DNA from: Methylococcaceae bacterium
Lineage (GTDB): Bacteria > Pseudomonadota > Gammaproteobacteria > Methylococcales > Methylomonadaceae
NCBI GenBank assembly: GCA_030627205.1
Contig: DAOUSN010000016.1
Coordinates: 1 to 49,414 of the forward strand
DNA: 49,414 nucleotides
Reading direction: 5' to 3'
Below, one piece after another: positions 8,068 through 16,692 of the stretch. Both the position numbers and the translations under genes were made by a program. How positions within the stretch are numbered: the first letter of the stretch is position 1; each line of letters opens with the position of its first letter. The notes below the pieces were generated by a model, which did not search any database, was not told the DNA's origin, and saw only the letters and a list, made by a program, of their open reading frames with translations.

Positions 8068-9246
8068 TTATTTAAGTCCAGATAAAACAGTTTTAATTAG
8101 GGCTGCTTTATCAACTTTATAGCCAATCTTATCAGCATAATCTTCAGTCCAATCATCAAATACACGAGTTAATGCTACTTCAATAGCATCTCTTGTGGTG
8201 ACATGCTCAATTTCAGGAATTTTAGCAAAAATACCCATGAAATCTTTTAGTGCATTCACTGTTCTAGGTAACCATTTATCCGTCCAAGCACGCATTAAGC
8301 GACGATTATAATCACCAAATTCTGCATCATCACCTAGGCAATGGAAGAACATATCCCCCGTAATACCTTTAGTTTGCGAATGATAAAGTTGCATTTGATT
8401 GATAAAAAATGGAGTTAAGTTATCACCATAATACGATGATAAGCGTAGAAAGAATTCACGACGAACAAATTGACCAAAAATTGCATCATAGACTTGATGA
8501 CCCGCCCATAGAATTTCATTCCAATCATAGGTTGCTTGCCAAATATCTTGAACGGTTTCTCTAGCCCCTTTATAAATAGCCCCTTCTGTCCATTCTCTTT
8601 TAGGTTCAGCCGTTGACTCAGGAAAGCCCGGAACTAGTTTAGCAATAAAGGTTCTTTCAAGCTGAATCATTTGAGCATTATCAACTTTATCCAAGCCAAT
8701 CATTGCAATACTCATACGTAACGTATCACCCAAGCAATCACGAGAAGCGGAAGAATGTGAGTTAAATAAACCGTATTCGTTAAAACAAAAAGCCCCTAAA
8801 TAATCATTTAAGACTTCATCACGCCAAACAGGATCCATAGTACGAATCTGACCGTCAGCAGAGAATTGCTTTAAAAAACGCTGAGTATAACGCCATTCTT
8901 CTGCTTTATCCTTAACATAAATAGCATGCCAACGTTTCGCAGGATCACGATGCTTATGCCAATCTGTGGTGTGCATTTCAGTGGTTTCATTACCCCATGA
9001 TGGACGACCGCCATGAAATTTTTGAGTCCAATCACCCCAGTCTAATCCCCCAGGAATCCAATCAGGTGTTGGTTGTGTATAACAACATAAAATTTCATAC
9101 TCTGATAAGCGACGACCTCGAGGCTTAACAAAATAATTCATTTTGCGATTAGATTCTAAAGGTTGCTCAGGAACGGCATCTGCAATGACTTTTTGCATTT
9201 CTGGATCGGTAAGACCACGCTGCCCTGTTTCTATTTGAATACCCAT
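8068..9246 (-). CDS. mmoY: MmoY, sMMO hydroxylase beta subunit
   Basis: The beta subunit (392 residues; 389 in M. capsulatus) is a ferritin-like helical protein without a di-iron centre that scaffolds MmoX and contacts MmoB. Diagnostic stretches include GGLDWGDWTQKFHGGRPSW, VKDKAEEWRYT, FCFNEYGLFNSHS and FGQFVRREFF followed by DNLTPFFINQ. Start and end match the family (RGLTDPEM near the start, AVLSGLK-type ending). It lies 39 bases after mmoX with a clear AGGAGA-type ribosome site before the ATG, and nine bases before mmoB. Confidence 0.97.
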   Translation of the reverse strand: MGIQIETGQRGLTDPEMQKVIADAVPEQPLESNRKMNYFVKPRGRRLSEYEILCCYTQPTPDWIPGGLDWGDWTQKFHGGRPSWGNETTEMHTTDWHKHRDPAKRWHAIYVKDKAEEWRYTQRFLKQFSADGQIRTMDPVWRDEVLNDYLGAFCFNEYGLFNSHSSASRDCLGDTLRMSIAMIGLDKVDNAQMIQLERTFIAKLVPGFPESTAEPKREWTEGAIYKGARETVQDIWQATYDWNEILWAGHQVYDAIFGQFVRREFFLRLSSYYGDNLTPFFINQMQLYHSQTKGITGDMFFHCLGDDAEFGDYNRRLMRAWTDKWLPRTVNALKDFMGIFAKIPEIEHVTTRDAIEVALTRVFDDWTEDYADKIGYKVDKAALIKTVLSGLK

Positions 9247-9285
9247 TAATGTATCTCCTATATAGCGGTTAAAAGTGGAAGTGAA

Positions 9286-10869
9286 TTACAGTGCATCAAC
9301 AGGATCAGAAAAAACACAATTCAGTGCTTTAATATCATCTAATGTCCACATTTTTCCATCTTTATCAGTATGTGGTTGAGCAATTAATGTTTTACCATCA
9401 CTACGTACACCATGTAATTCAGCAATCACTTCTGATAATTCGCGTCCTGCGTATTGTTCAAACATATTTTGGCACTCATAACGTTCAGGCTCTGTTAGCC
9501 ACATACGTTCGCCCCAATCATCACTAAAAGTATTCTTTTTACCATTATATTCATGAACACGTAAGGTACTTGCCCCTTTACATAAATCTGGGCAGAAAGG
9601 AACTTGAGACACACGGTCAATATAAATAGGATGGTTGTTTTCAATAAACCACATTAACGGGATAAAGCCACTATTAGGATCTTCACAACCCCGTTTACGC
9701 CATTCTTCATAAATGACGCCATAATGCTCATGCCAACCTGGATAGTTTTCCTCAAACCAATCTGCTTCTTCAGCCGTAGGAAGTGTTAAACGGAAGAAAC
9801 CTGTAGGCCATAATGCGTAAGCCAGTAAAAATAAATCATGATGCGCCCAGTAAGCATCTTTTTTTGCATCACGTAAACTTGCAGGTGATTCAACGCCATA
9901 TTTACCTAAACGACCAATCCAGATACCACCCCAATCTTCATAAACCCAGCGATTCCAAGTTTTTACCCAAGGCTCAACTTTAAAATGTGACCCATACTCA
10001 AACATCATTCCTAACACAGGAGTGAAATATTTTTGTTGTGTCCAAAAAGCATTGTTAAGATCAGTATTTAGATATTTCGACGCGGCTTCATCATTTGCAA
10101 TTGAAACAATGGTTTGATAACCGTTGGCCATGTGGCGCAACTCATCGGTTTCAATGGATAAGAATACCGTCGGTGTTATTTCATCGCCATTAGCGGCTGC
10201 CCATTCGGTAACCGCTACAATCAATGGATTAGTAAAACATGCTTCACCAACTAACTGTAAGTTAATAGAACATTCAACCGCATCCCCTGAAATAAAACCA
10301 TCAGAAAATACCCGTTTCATGCCTTTCCATAATGGACCAATGGTTCGAGTACGACGCGCATCATTATGCCCTGCCGCATCTTGTCCGTGTTTGGTGAAAT
10401 AATAATTCACATAGCCACATTGATTAGTGTGACGAATTTCATCCAGTGTTTGCGCTAAATAACCATTTTTTTGCTCTGGAGCAGAGGCTGAATCCCACAA
10501 CATACCCGTAGCCGCGATGGCATTGTATTCCCCAACTTCTAAAAAGTTAGAGATGACTTTCATGGTTTCATTCCATTTAGGATGAACCTTATTTCCCGCA
10601 TCAATACGGGTTAAAACATCTTGTAAGCTACCAAATTGACGTTCATCTTTCACAGATTCCATGCGAGCGTATTCTTTAGCTATCAGCTTAAATTGCTCTT
10701 TGGTATCATTCGCCATTTTGTATTTAGTTGGGTACTTGCTACGATTTTTATCGAAGTCCCAAGTAAAACTTTGTAACCATCTATGTACTTCCTGAGCACT
10801 AACGCTAGTCGGCGCACGGTTGACGGCTAAAGCATCGGTTGCGGCTTTTGTTGCTGCACTTATTGCCAT
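9286..10869 (-). CDS. mmoX: MmoX, sMMO hydroxylase alpha subunit (active site)
   Basis: The catalytic subunit oxidises methane to methanol at a di-iron centre. Its 527 residues equal the M. capsulatus length, and every ligand sits at the same number: Glu114, Glu144, His147, Glu209, Glu243 and His246 (DEIRH at 143-147, DELRH at 242-246). The active-site Cys151 and Thr213 are also kept. The start MAISAATKAATDALA matches the family and is preceded by AGGAGT. It is first in the operon, behind a sigma-54 promoter. Nothing suggests loss of function. No particulate methane monooxygenase gene is in the window. Confidence 0.99.
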   Translation of the reverse strand: MAISAATKAATDALAVNRAPTSVSAQEVHRWLQSFTWDFDKNRSKYPTKYKMANDTKEQFKLIAKEYARMESVKDERQFGSLQDVLTRIDAGNKVHPKWNETMKVISNFLEVGEYNAIAATGMLWDSASAPEQKNGYLAQTLDEIRHTNQCGYVNYYFTKHGQDAAGHNDARRTRTIGPLWKGMKRVFSDGFISGDAVECSINLQLVGEACFTNPLIVAVTEWAAANGDEITPTVFLSIETDELRHMANGYQTIVSIANDEAASKYLNTDLNNAFWTQQKYFTPVLGMMFEYGSHFKVEPWVKTWNRWVYEDWGGIWIGRLGKYGVESPASLRDAKKDAYWAHHDLFLLAYALWPTGFFRLTLPTAEEADWFEENYPGWHEHYGVIYEEWRKRGCEDPNSGFIPLMWFIENNHPIYIDRVSQVPFCPDLCKGASTLRVHEYNGKKNTFSDDWGERMWLTEPERYECQNMFEQYAGRELSEVIAELHGVRSDGKTLIAQPHTDKDGKMWTLDDIKALNCVFSDPVDAL

Positions 10870-10968
10870 TTTTTACTCCTAGTGTTTATTATCAATAAAA
10901 CAGATTATCACTTAATGATTAGATATAAATTAAAGATCCTGTAGTGACAATACTGTTACAAAGGAATA

Positions 10969-10984
10969 AGCAACAATCGCGCCA
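10969..10984 (-). promoter_or_regulatory. Sigma-54 (-24/-12) promoter of the mmo operon
   Basis: Read on the minus strand the site is TGGCGCGATTGTTGCT. It matches the consensus TGGCAC-N5-TTGCW at 10 of 11 fixed positions with exact spacing, including the required GG at -24 and GC at -12. It predicts transcription from about 10958, giving a leader near 88 bases. A sigma-54 promoter before mmoX and dependence on the activator MmoR are established in Methylosinus and Methylococcus. Confidence 0.88.
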
Positions 10985-11081
10985 AGATAAAAAGCTAATT
11001 AATTAATACTTTTTTATTAATCACTTATGTTTATTTTCAACAAATTTAAGCCCTTAAATAATAAACTCATAGGCTGTATAA

Positions 11082-11115
11082 TAAATAGACAGTGTTCAGT
11101 TTTAATGTCTATTTA
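11082..11115. promoter_or_regulatory. Perfect 10-bp inverted repeat, candidate MmoR site
   Basis: TAAATAGACA (11082-11091) and TGTCTATTTA (11106-11115) are exact reverse complements separated by 14 bases, so the arm centres lie 24 bases apart, just over two helical turns. The dyad is centred about 140 bases upstream of the predicted mmoX start, the usual range for an enhancer bound by a Fis-type activator dimer. Binding by MmoR is inferred from position and symmetry alone. It also abuts a possible TATAAT box of the divergent cyclase gene. Confidence 0.6.
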
Positions 11116-11214
11116 AGAATCACCAGTGTATTCAGTCACCATTTATCAATCAGTTTGCTGTGTTATCCTCGGCTAATGAATTACTCACAATGCAAGTAAA
11201 TAATCTCAAAAATT

Positions 11215-13455
11215 ATGACTACAATAAGTATCAGTAAATATATAAAATTTTGGCGTTTATCACTTTGTTTACTCTTAATGTGTATCATTATTTTACATAC
11301 AACAAATAAATTAATTATTTCTCCTATATTACGGATTGAACATATCTTTTATGATTACCGATTAATTGCAACGATGCCTAATACTCTTGATGACCGCATT
11401 GTTATTGTTAATATTGATGATAAAAGTTTATTACAAGAAGGTCGCTGGCCGTGGTCAAGAAATAAATTAACTTATTTGGTAGATATGCTATTTGATTACT
11501 ACAATGTTAATCTATTAGGGTTTGATGTGGTTTTTTCAGAAAAAGATGAATCATCAGGGTTAAGTTTACTAGAAGAATTAGCAAGTAATGCCCTTGTTGA
11601 TGATCAATCATTTCAAACAATTTTAACTAAAATGCGTCCAGAATTAGATTATGATGCATTATTTACACAAAGTTTCAAAGATAGAAATATTATTTTAGGA
11701 TATTTTGCTAGTCACCTAGAAAACTCAATCAATCTTAAAACCAAACTTCCATATCCTGTTTATACAAATAACGAGCCTTTTTTAAATCACTTATTCTCAG
11801 TAAAAAGTTACGGTGCTAATTTAGTTGAGTTACAAGATGCCGCACAATCAGGTGGTTTTTTTAATAACTTTGGCGCAGATGATGATGGAGTTAGTCGCAA
11901 GTTACTTTTATTATTTAAATATCAAAATAAGATTTATGAAGCATTATCATTAGCTATTTTTAGACAATACCAAGGAGCGCCGCCTATCGAATTTATAACA
12001 GGTGATAATTATGGCAATAATGAAATGGATCAGCGACTTGAGCGTTTGAAAATTCAATCATTTAGCATTCCTGTTGATTTTCAAGGGGCTGCTTTAATTC
12101 CCTACCGAGGATATTCTGGAAAAAGTTTTAACTATATATCAGCAGTAGATGTACTAAATGGCATTGTTGATATTGAAAAATTAGAACATAAGATTATCAT
12201 CTTAGGAGCAACTGCAGCAGGGTTATTTGATTTACGAACTGTTCCCATGGGAAAAGATTACCCAGGAGTTGAAATTCACGCCAATATTATTAGTGGAATA
12301 TTAGATCAAACGATAAAATCAAGACCTAATTATATTATCATTTATGAGCTATTCTTATTGATTGCAATCAGTGTAGTTCTTATCTTAATTATTCCTAAAT
12401 TATCGGTTCTCAAAGCAACATCACTGTTTATTATTGTCACTGCATCTATTTTTGGTATTAATTTATTTTTATGGGTTTCTTTAAATATAGATAGTAACCT
12501 TGCAACTCCATTATTATTACTTTATTCTTTATTTGGAGTCCAATTATTTTTTGGTTATTTTATTGAATCACGGCATAAGAAAAAATTAAGTTATCAATTC
12601 GGACAATATATTCCACCTGAATTAGTTGAGCAAATGAATCAGTCTGACGAAGAGTTTTCACTTAAAGGTGAAAGCAAGGAAATGACGGTTTTATTCGCTG
12701 ATATACGTGATTTTACCACTCTCTCAGAAAATCTAAAACCACAAGAACTTTGTGAATTAATTAATGATATTTTAACCCCTGTTACTCAAATCATTCATAA
12801 TAATAAAGGCACGATTGATAAATATATGGGTGATGCGGTCATGGCATTTTGGAATGCACCTGTTGAAGATAAAAATCATGCTGCCAATTCGGTACAAGCA
12901 GGTTTAGATATACTAGATAATTTAAAATTATGGCAAACTAAATTTAAAAGAACAGAGTTATCCACTATAGATATGGGGGTTGGAATTAGTACAGGTGTTA
13001 TGAGTATAGGTAATATGGGGTCTCAATTTCGCACAGCTTATACTGTAATGGGGGATGCAGTTAATTTAGGCTCACGTTTAGAGGGGCTAACTAAATATTA
13101 CGGGGTTAAACTTATTGTCAGTGAAAGCACTAAAATAGCTGCTCCCTTATATGTTTATCGAGAACTTGACCGAGTACAAGTTAAGGGAAAAAAAGAACCA
13201 GTTACTATTTATGAAGTTATTACGAGTAAAGAAAAGGTATCTAGTTATTATTTGCAATACTTAAGCTTATTAGAACAAGCATTCTCTGATTATTATCAAC
13301 AAAACTGGGAAAAAGCACAACAGCAGTTTATGCAGTTACCACAACAAAAAACCAATGATAAATTACACCAACTCTATCTTGAAAGAATTGAAAATTTTAA
13401 AGTGCATCCACCAGCTAATGACTGGGTTGGTATTTTTATTCATACTATTAAATAA
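11215..13455 (+). CDS. CHASE2-domain adenylate/guanylate cyclase
   Basis: A 746-residue membrane enzyme expected to make cAMP or cGMP. An N-terminal helix (residues 13-30) leads into a periplasmic CHASE2 sensor domain (about 35-355, with DDRIVIVNIDDKSL and GRWPWSR). Membrane helices follow near 373-450. A class III cyclase domain comes last: VLFADIRDFTTLSE (about 490-503) and KYMGDAVMAFWNAP hold the two metal-binding Asp residues. The C-terminal 60 residues look like a helical tail. It diverges from mmoX and shares its control region, which raises but does not prove a link to methane metabolism. The stimulus is unknown. Confidence 0.88.
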   Translation: MTTISISKYIKFWRLSLCLLLMCIIILHTTNKLIISPILRIEHIFYDYRLIATMPNTLDDRIVIVNIDDKSLLQEGRWPWSRNKLTYLVDMLFDYYNVNLLGFDVVFSEKDESSGLSLLEELASNALVDDQSFQTILTKMRPELDYDALFTQSFKDRNIILGYFASHLENSINLKTKLPYPVYTNNEPFLNHLFSVKSYGANLVELQDAAQSGGFFNNFGADDDGVSRKLLLLFKYQNKIYEALSLAIFRQYQGAPPIEFITGDNYGNNEMDQRLERLKIQSFSIPVDFQGAALIPYRGYSGKSFNYISAVDVLNGIVDIEKLEHKIIILGATAAGLFDLRTVPMGKDYPGVEIHANIISGILDQTIKSRPNYIIIYELFLLIAISVVLILIIPKLSVLKATSLFIIVTASIFGINLFLWVSLNIDSNLATPLLLLYSLFGVQLFFGYFIESRHKKKLSYQFGQYIPPELVEQMNQSDEEFSLKGESKEMTVLFADIRDFTTLSENLKPQELCELINDILTPVTQIIHNNKGTIDKYMGDAVMAFWNAPVEDKNHAANSVQAGLDILDNLKLWQTKFKRTELSTIDMGVGISTGVMSIGNMGSQFRTAYTVMGDAVNLGSRLEGLTKYYGVKLIVSESTKIAAPLYVYRELDRVQVKGKKEPVTIYEVITSKEKVSSYYLQYLSLLEQAFSDYYQQNWEKAQQQFMQLPQQKTNDKLHQLYLERIENFKVHPPANDWVGIFIHTIK

Positions 13456-13469
13456 CTATAACCGTCCTT

Positions 13470-14408
13470 TTATAAAAAAGCTGTAATACCAGCTATTCCT
13501 TGCGCGCCTCTAATTTGAGCTTGTTTAATATCATGAATAGCAACTCCTCCTAGAGCAAATACAGGGATAGAGACTTTTTCAATTAACTCTGCCATGATTT
13601 TCCAACCCAGAATTTTAGCATTAGGATGTGTCTGAGTGGTTAAAACAGGGGCAAGTACAACAAAATCTACCCCTATTTTCTGAGCATGTTGTAATTGCAA
13701 CAGGTTATGACAAGAAGCCGCCAGCCAGCCCTTATTATTAGGTCGTGTATTTAGTCTCATTAAATCAGTACTAGTTAAATGTAAACCATCTGTTTCAATT
13801 TTCCACGCATTTACAACCCCTGAATTAATTAATAGTTTTGCTTGATATTGTTTGCATAAAGGCATGGCAAGCTCTAAAAAACTTTTCAGCTCTTTGGCAT
13901 TTAAATTTTTTAATCGTGCTTGAATAAGCTTAACTCCCTTATTCAATATTTTTTTAAATTTAAATAACAACGGTTTGTTATCAGTATCATCTAAAATTGC
14001 ATAACAATTGGGTAATTGTACTGCACTAATAATTCCTTTATTTGCTATGGGAAAATGATAATTAGAGAGTTTATTAACATCTGACCAGATTATTTCTTGA
14101 CCTTCTCTACCATAAACATTCCCTGAAAAATCATTAACCAGCCAAACATCTAATAAAACCGATAACTCAGAATAATGATGATAAATTTTTATTAGAGGAG
14201 TTGCCGTTTTAATCGTAATTGCCAATTCTTCTAATAATTCACGTTTTAGAGCCATAAATACAACTTCACCTTGTTCTACTTTTCCACCAGGAAATTCCCA
14301 TAAACATGCTTGATGAACATCATCAGCACGTTTAGAAATTAGCACTTCTCCTAGGCTATTTTTAATAACCCCGACGGCAATATGTAAAAACTCTACATTT
14401 AATTTCAT
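13470..14408 (-). CDS. Nudix hydrolase fused to a ThiE-like domain
   Basis: A 312-residue fusion common in gammaproteobacteria. Residues 1-130 are a MutT-type Nudix domain (IAVGVIKNSLGEVLISKR; Nudix box GGKVEQGEVVFMALKRELLEEL), which in MutT removes 8-oxo-dGTP. Residues 135-312 resemble thiamine-phosphate synthase (GLHLTSTDL, AASCHNLLQL, DFVVLAPVL, VFALGGV). Whether the ThiE part still makes thiamine phosphate is unclear; such fusions are usually annotated only as Nudix hydrolases. It converges on the cyclase gene with just 14 bases between the stops. Confidence 0.85.
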   Translation of the reverse strand: MKLNVEFLHIAVGVIKNSLGEVLISKRADDVHQACLWEFPGGKVEQGEVVFMALKRELLEELAITIKTATPLIKIYHHYSELSVLLDVWLVNDFSGNVYGREGQEIIWSDVNKLSNYHFPIANKGIISAVQLPNCYAILDDTDNKPLLFKFKKILNKGVKLIQARLKNLNAKELKSFLELAMPLCKQYQAKLLINSGVVNAWKIETDGLHLTSTDLMRLNTRPNNKGWLAASCHNLLQLQHAQKIGVDFVVLAPVLTTQTHPNAKILGWKIMAELIEKVSIPVFALGGVAIHDIKQAQIRGAQGIAGITAFL

Positions 14409-14507
14409 AAGACTTTATAAAAATTTAGTTGCTAAATAATTTTTACTATAATCCAATCCTTTAATAATATAAGCTGACCTCAGTATATATTTTATATCCA
14501 TTTTCCG

Positions 14508-14696
14508 TTAAACTTTATCTTTTTGGATTTTAAGGTTAAAACGCTTATCACTAAGTAATGCTTTTTCTATTGCAATACTCTGTTTATCAACTCGATTTTC
14601 AAACTTTTTTTCTTCTTTAAATACATCGTTTAAATTTTTTTCAAGTTCCTCTAGCATAGTAATTAAATTTGTTCGCACTTTTGGGTAATCGGCCAC
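14508..14696 (-). CDS. Small hypothetical coiled-coil protein
   Basis: A possible gene of 62 codons that I do not recognise. The product is rich in Lys, Glu and Leu (LEELEKNLNDVFKEEKKFENRVDKQ), probably one long helix or coiled coil, with no signal or membrane segment. It stands alone between the Nudix-ThiE gene and the HD-GYP gene, on the minus strand, with AT-rich flanks and no strong ribosome site before its ATG. It could be a genuine small protein or a chance frame; regular heptad-like spacing makes me lean towards genuine. Confidence 0.45.
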   Translation of the reverse strand: MADYPKVRTNLITMLEELEKNLNDVFKEEKKFENRVDKQSIAIEKALLSDKRFNLKIQKDKV

Positions 14697-14885
14697 AATG
14701 AATCCTGTTTATAGTTCTATGTCACTTTTTAGTAAATAACCTGTCATTTCAATAATTTAAATTTATAAAATAAAAGGCTATGCAGAAAAAAACAGCATTT
14801 AGGTTAAATAGTATAAATTTTTCTTTTATGTCATGACGCGAATCGTTACAATTTGCATTATTCATCACAAAACCTCACTATTTCA

Positions 14886-16661
14886 ATGTCTGATTATCGT
14901 ATCATCAAACAACTTGAAAAGCTTATAGAAATTAGTATCGCGCTTTCATCAAAAATGAGTACTGAGCAGTTATTAGAATTAATTTTAAATGGTGCGAAAT
15001 CAATTGCTCACGCAGATGGAGGAACATTATATAGGATAGAAGGAAATAACATTAAAGTGAAAATTGTCCATTCTGATTCACTTAATCTTAGGCTAGGTGG
15101 TAAGTCTGGAAACTCAATTAGCATTCCTTCAATCCCTTTGTACCATAAAGATGGGTCTGCTAATTTAGCTAATATTGTAAGTTATTCTTATCATAAAAAA
15201 ACAACGGTAAATATTACCGATATTTATGCTGAAAATAATTTTTTTGATTTTTCAGGGCCTAAAAAATTTGATAAATTAAATAATTACCATTCAACTTCAT
15301 TTCTTTCCGTCCCATTAAATAATCACGAAAATGATACTATTGGCGTATTACAATTAATCAACGCAATAGATTCTAATACAGGTAATGCGATAGCCTTTGA
15401 TAATATATCACATCGTTTTACCGAAGCATTAGCCTCTCAAGCGGCCTTGGTACTGACTAAGCAACATTTGATTGATGATTTAGAAGCTATGTTTGAATCA
15501 TTAATTAAATTAACAGCCACCGCAATTGATGATAAATCACCTTATACAGGTGGACATTGTCGTCGTGTTCCTGTATTAACCATGTTAATTGCAGAAGCTG
15601 CTGATAGTACTAATAAAGGCTATCTAAAATACTTTAAAATGAATGATCTTGACCGCTATGAGTTAAAGATAGCTGGATGGTTACATGATTGTGGAAAAAT
15701 CACTACCCCTGAATATATCGTTAATAAAGCAACTAAGTTAGAAACTATTTTTGATCGTTTAGAACTGGTTGAAACTAGATTTGAAGTTTTAAAACGCGAT
15801 GCTAAAATTAAAATGCTTGAAGATATTATTATTCGCCCTGAACAGAAGGTAGCATTAAAAGAAATTTATCAGCAACAAATTAATGACCTCGAAAATGATT
15901 TAGCATTTATTAAATTATCTAATACAGGTGGCGAATTTATGAAGGCAGCAGACAAAGACCGTATTTATAAAATTGCAACAAGTTATTGGAATTTAGGTAA
16001 TAAAACCCTTGCTATTTTATCAGAAAATGAAATTAATAATTTGACCATAGAACGAGGTACATTAACAGCTACAGAACGCCAAGTGATTAATCATCATATT
16101 GAAGCAACTATTGCAATGTTATCAAAAATTAAATTTCCAAAACATCTTAAAAATGTTGTTGAATATGCTGGAGGACATCATGAACGCATGGACGGCAAAG
16201 GCTATCCTAATGGACTTACCCGTGAACAAATGTCAATACAAGCACGAACTATGGCCATTGCAGATATTTTTGAGGCCTTAACTGCTGGAGATAGACCTTA
16301 TAAAGAGGCGAAGAAATTGTCACAGTCCTTGCTTATTTTAAAAAAAATGAAAGAAGATGGACATATAGACCCTGATATATATGATGCTTTCATTGAGAAA
16401 AAAGTTTATTTACACTATGCCAATCAATTTTTAACTAATTTTGAAATTACCACTAAAGCATTAGAAAATATGAAATATGCAGGTATTGGTGAAGACTTAT
16501 TAGCTGAATTATCCTTACTCTTAAATAAAAAAATAAAAGGAGAAGAAGATTTTTTAAATGCAATGAAACAAAAAATAACGCTAGAATCACAGCATAAATA
16601 TGGTGAAATTATCTTAAAATATAGCAAAAGCAAAGATCAACAACAAATTGATGTTGATTAA
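14886..16661 (+). CDS. GAF / HD-GYP cyclic-di-GMP phosphodiesterase
   Basis: I start the gene at the ATG 14886 (591 residues); the upstream in-frame TTG at 14853 is less likely. A GAF sensor domain spans roughly residues 15-190. The HD-GYP domain follows, with HDCGK near 267-271 and HHERMDGKGYP near 430-441, both catalytic signatures intact, so hydrolysis of cyclic di-GMP is expected. Between these motifs lies an extra segment of about 110 mostly helical residues not found in compact HD-GYP proteins. No receiver or GGDEF domain is present. The next gene cluster (moxR) is probably independent. Confidence 0.88.
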   Translation: MSDYRIIKQLEKLIEISIALSSKMSTEQLLELILNGAKSIAHADGGTLYRIEGNNIKVKIVHSDSLNLRLGGKSGNSISIPSIPLYHKDGSANLANIVSYSYHKKTTVNITDIYAENNFFDFSGPKKFDKLNNYHSTSFLSVPLNNHENDTIGVLQLINAIDSNTGNAIAFDNISHRFTEALASQAALVLTKQHLIDDLEAMFESLIKLTATAIDDKSPYTGGHCRRVPVLTMLIAEAADSTNKGYLKYFKMNDLDRYELKIAGWLHDCGKITTPEYIVNKATKLETIFDRLELVETRFEVLKRDAKIKMLEDIIIRPEQKVALKEIYQQQINDLENDLAFIKLSNTGGEFMKAADKDRIYKIATSYWNLGNKTLAILSENEINNLTIERGTLTATERQVINHHIEATIAMLSKIKFPKHLKNVVEYAGGHHERMDGKGYPNGLTREQMSIQARTMAIADIFEALTAGDRPYKEAKKLSQSLLILKKMKEDGHIDPDIYDAFIEKKVYLHYANQFLTNFEITTKALENMKYAGIGEDLLAELSLLLNKKIKGEEDFLNAMKQKITLESQHKYGEIILKYSKSKDQQQIDVD

Positions 16662-16692
16662 TTTTCTCTCTTCTATTACCACTCTTTGAATA

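Larger units (their letters stand above)
10870..11214. promoter_or_regulatory. Divergent control region between mmoX and the CHASE2 cyclase
   Basis: This 345-base stretch holds no gene. From the mmoX side it contains the ribosome site AGGAGT, an AT-rich leader of about 88 bases, the -24/-12 element at 10969-10984, an AT-rich spacer (a possible bendable region with AATTAATTAA near 10997) and the inverted repeat at 11082-11115. From the cyclase side TATAAT at 11077-11082 could be a -10 box, with only a weak TTAAAT 17 bases before it. The size and order resemble classic sigma-54 promoters with an upstream activator site. Confidence 0.75.

Noticed and set aside
10124-10402. Frame of 92 codons on the plus strand
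   Set aside because: It is antisense to the mmoX active-site region and only reflects mmoX codon structure.
10943-10958. Imperfect palindrome GTGACA-N4-TGTTAC at the predicted mmoX start
   Set aside because: One mismatch in six pairs and a position downstream of the promoter make chance likely; the 10-bp dyad further up is much stronger.
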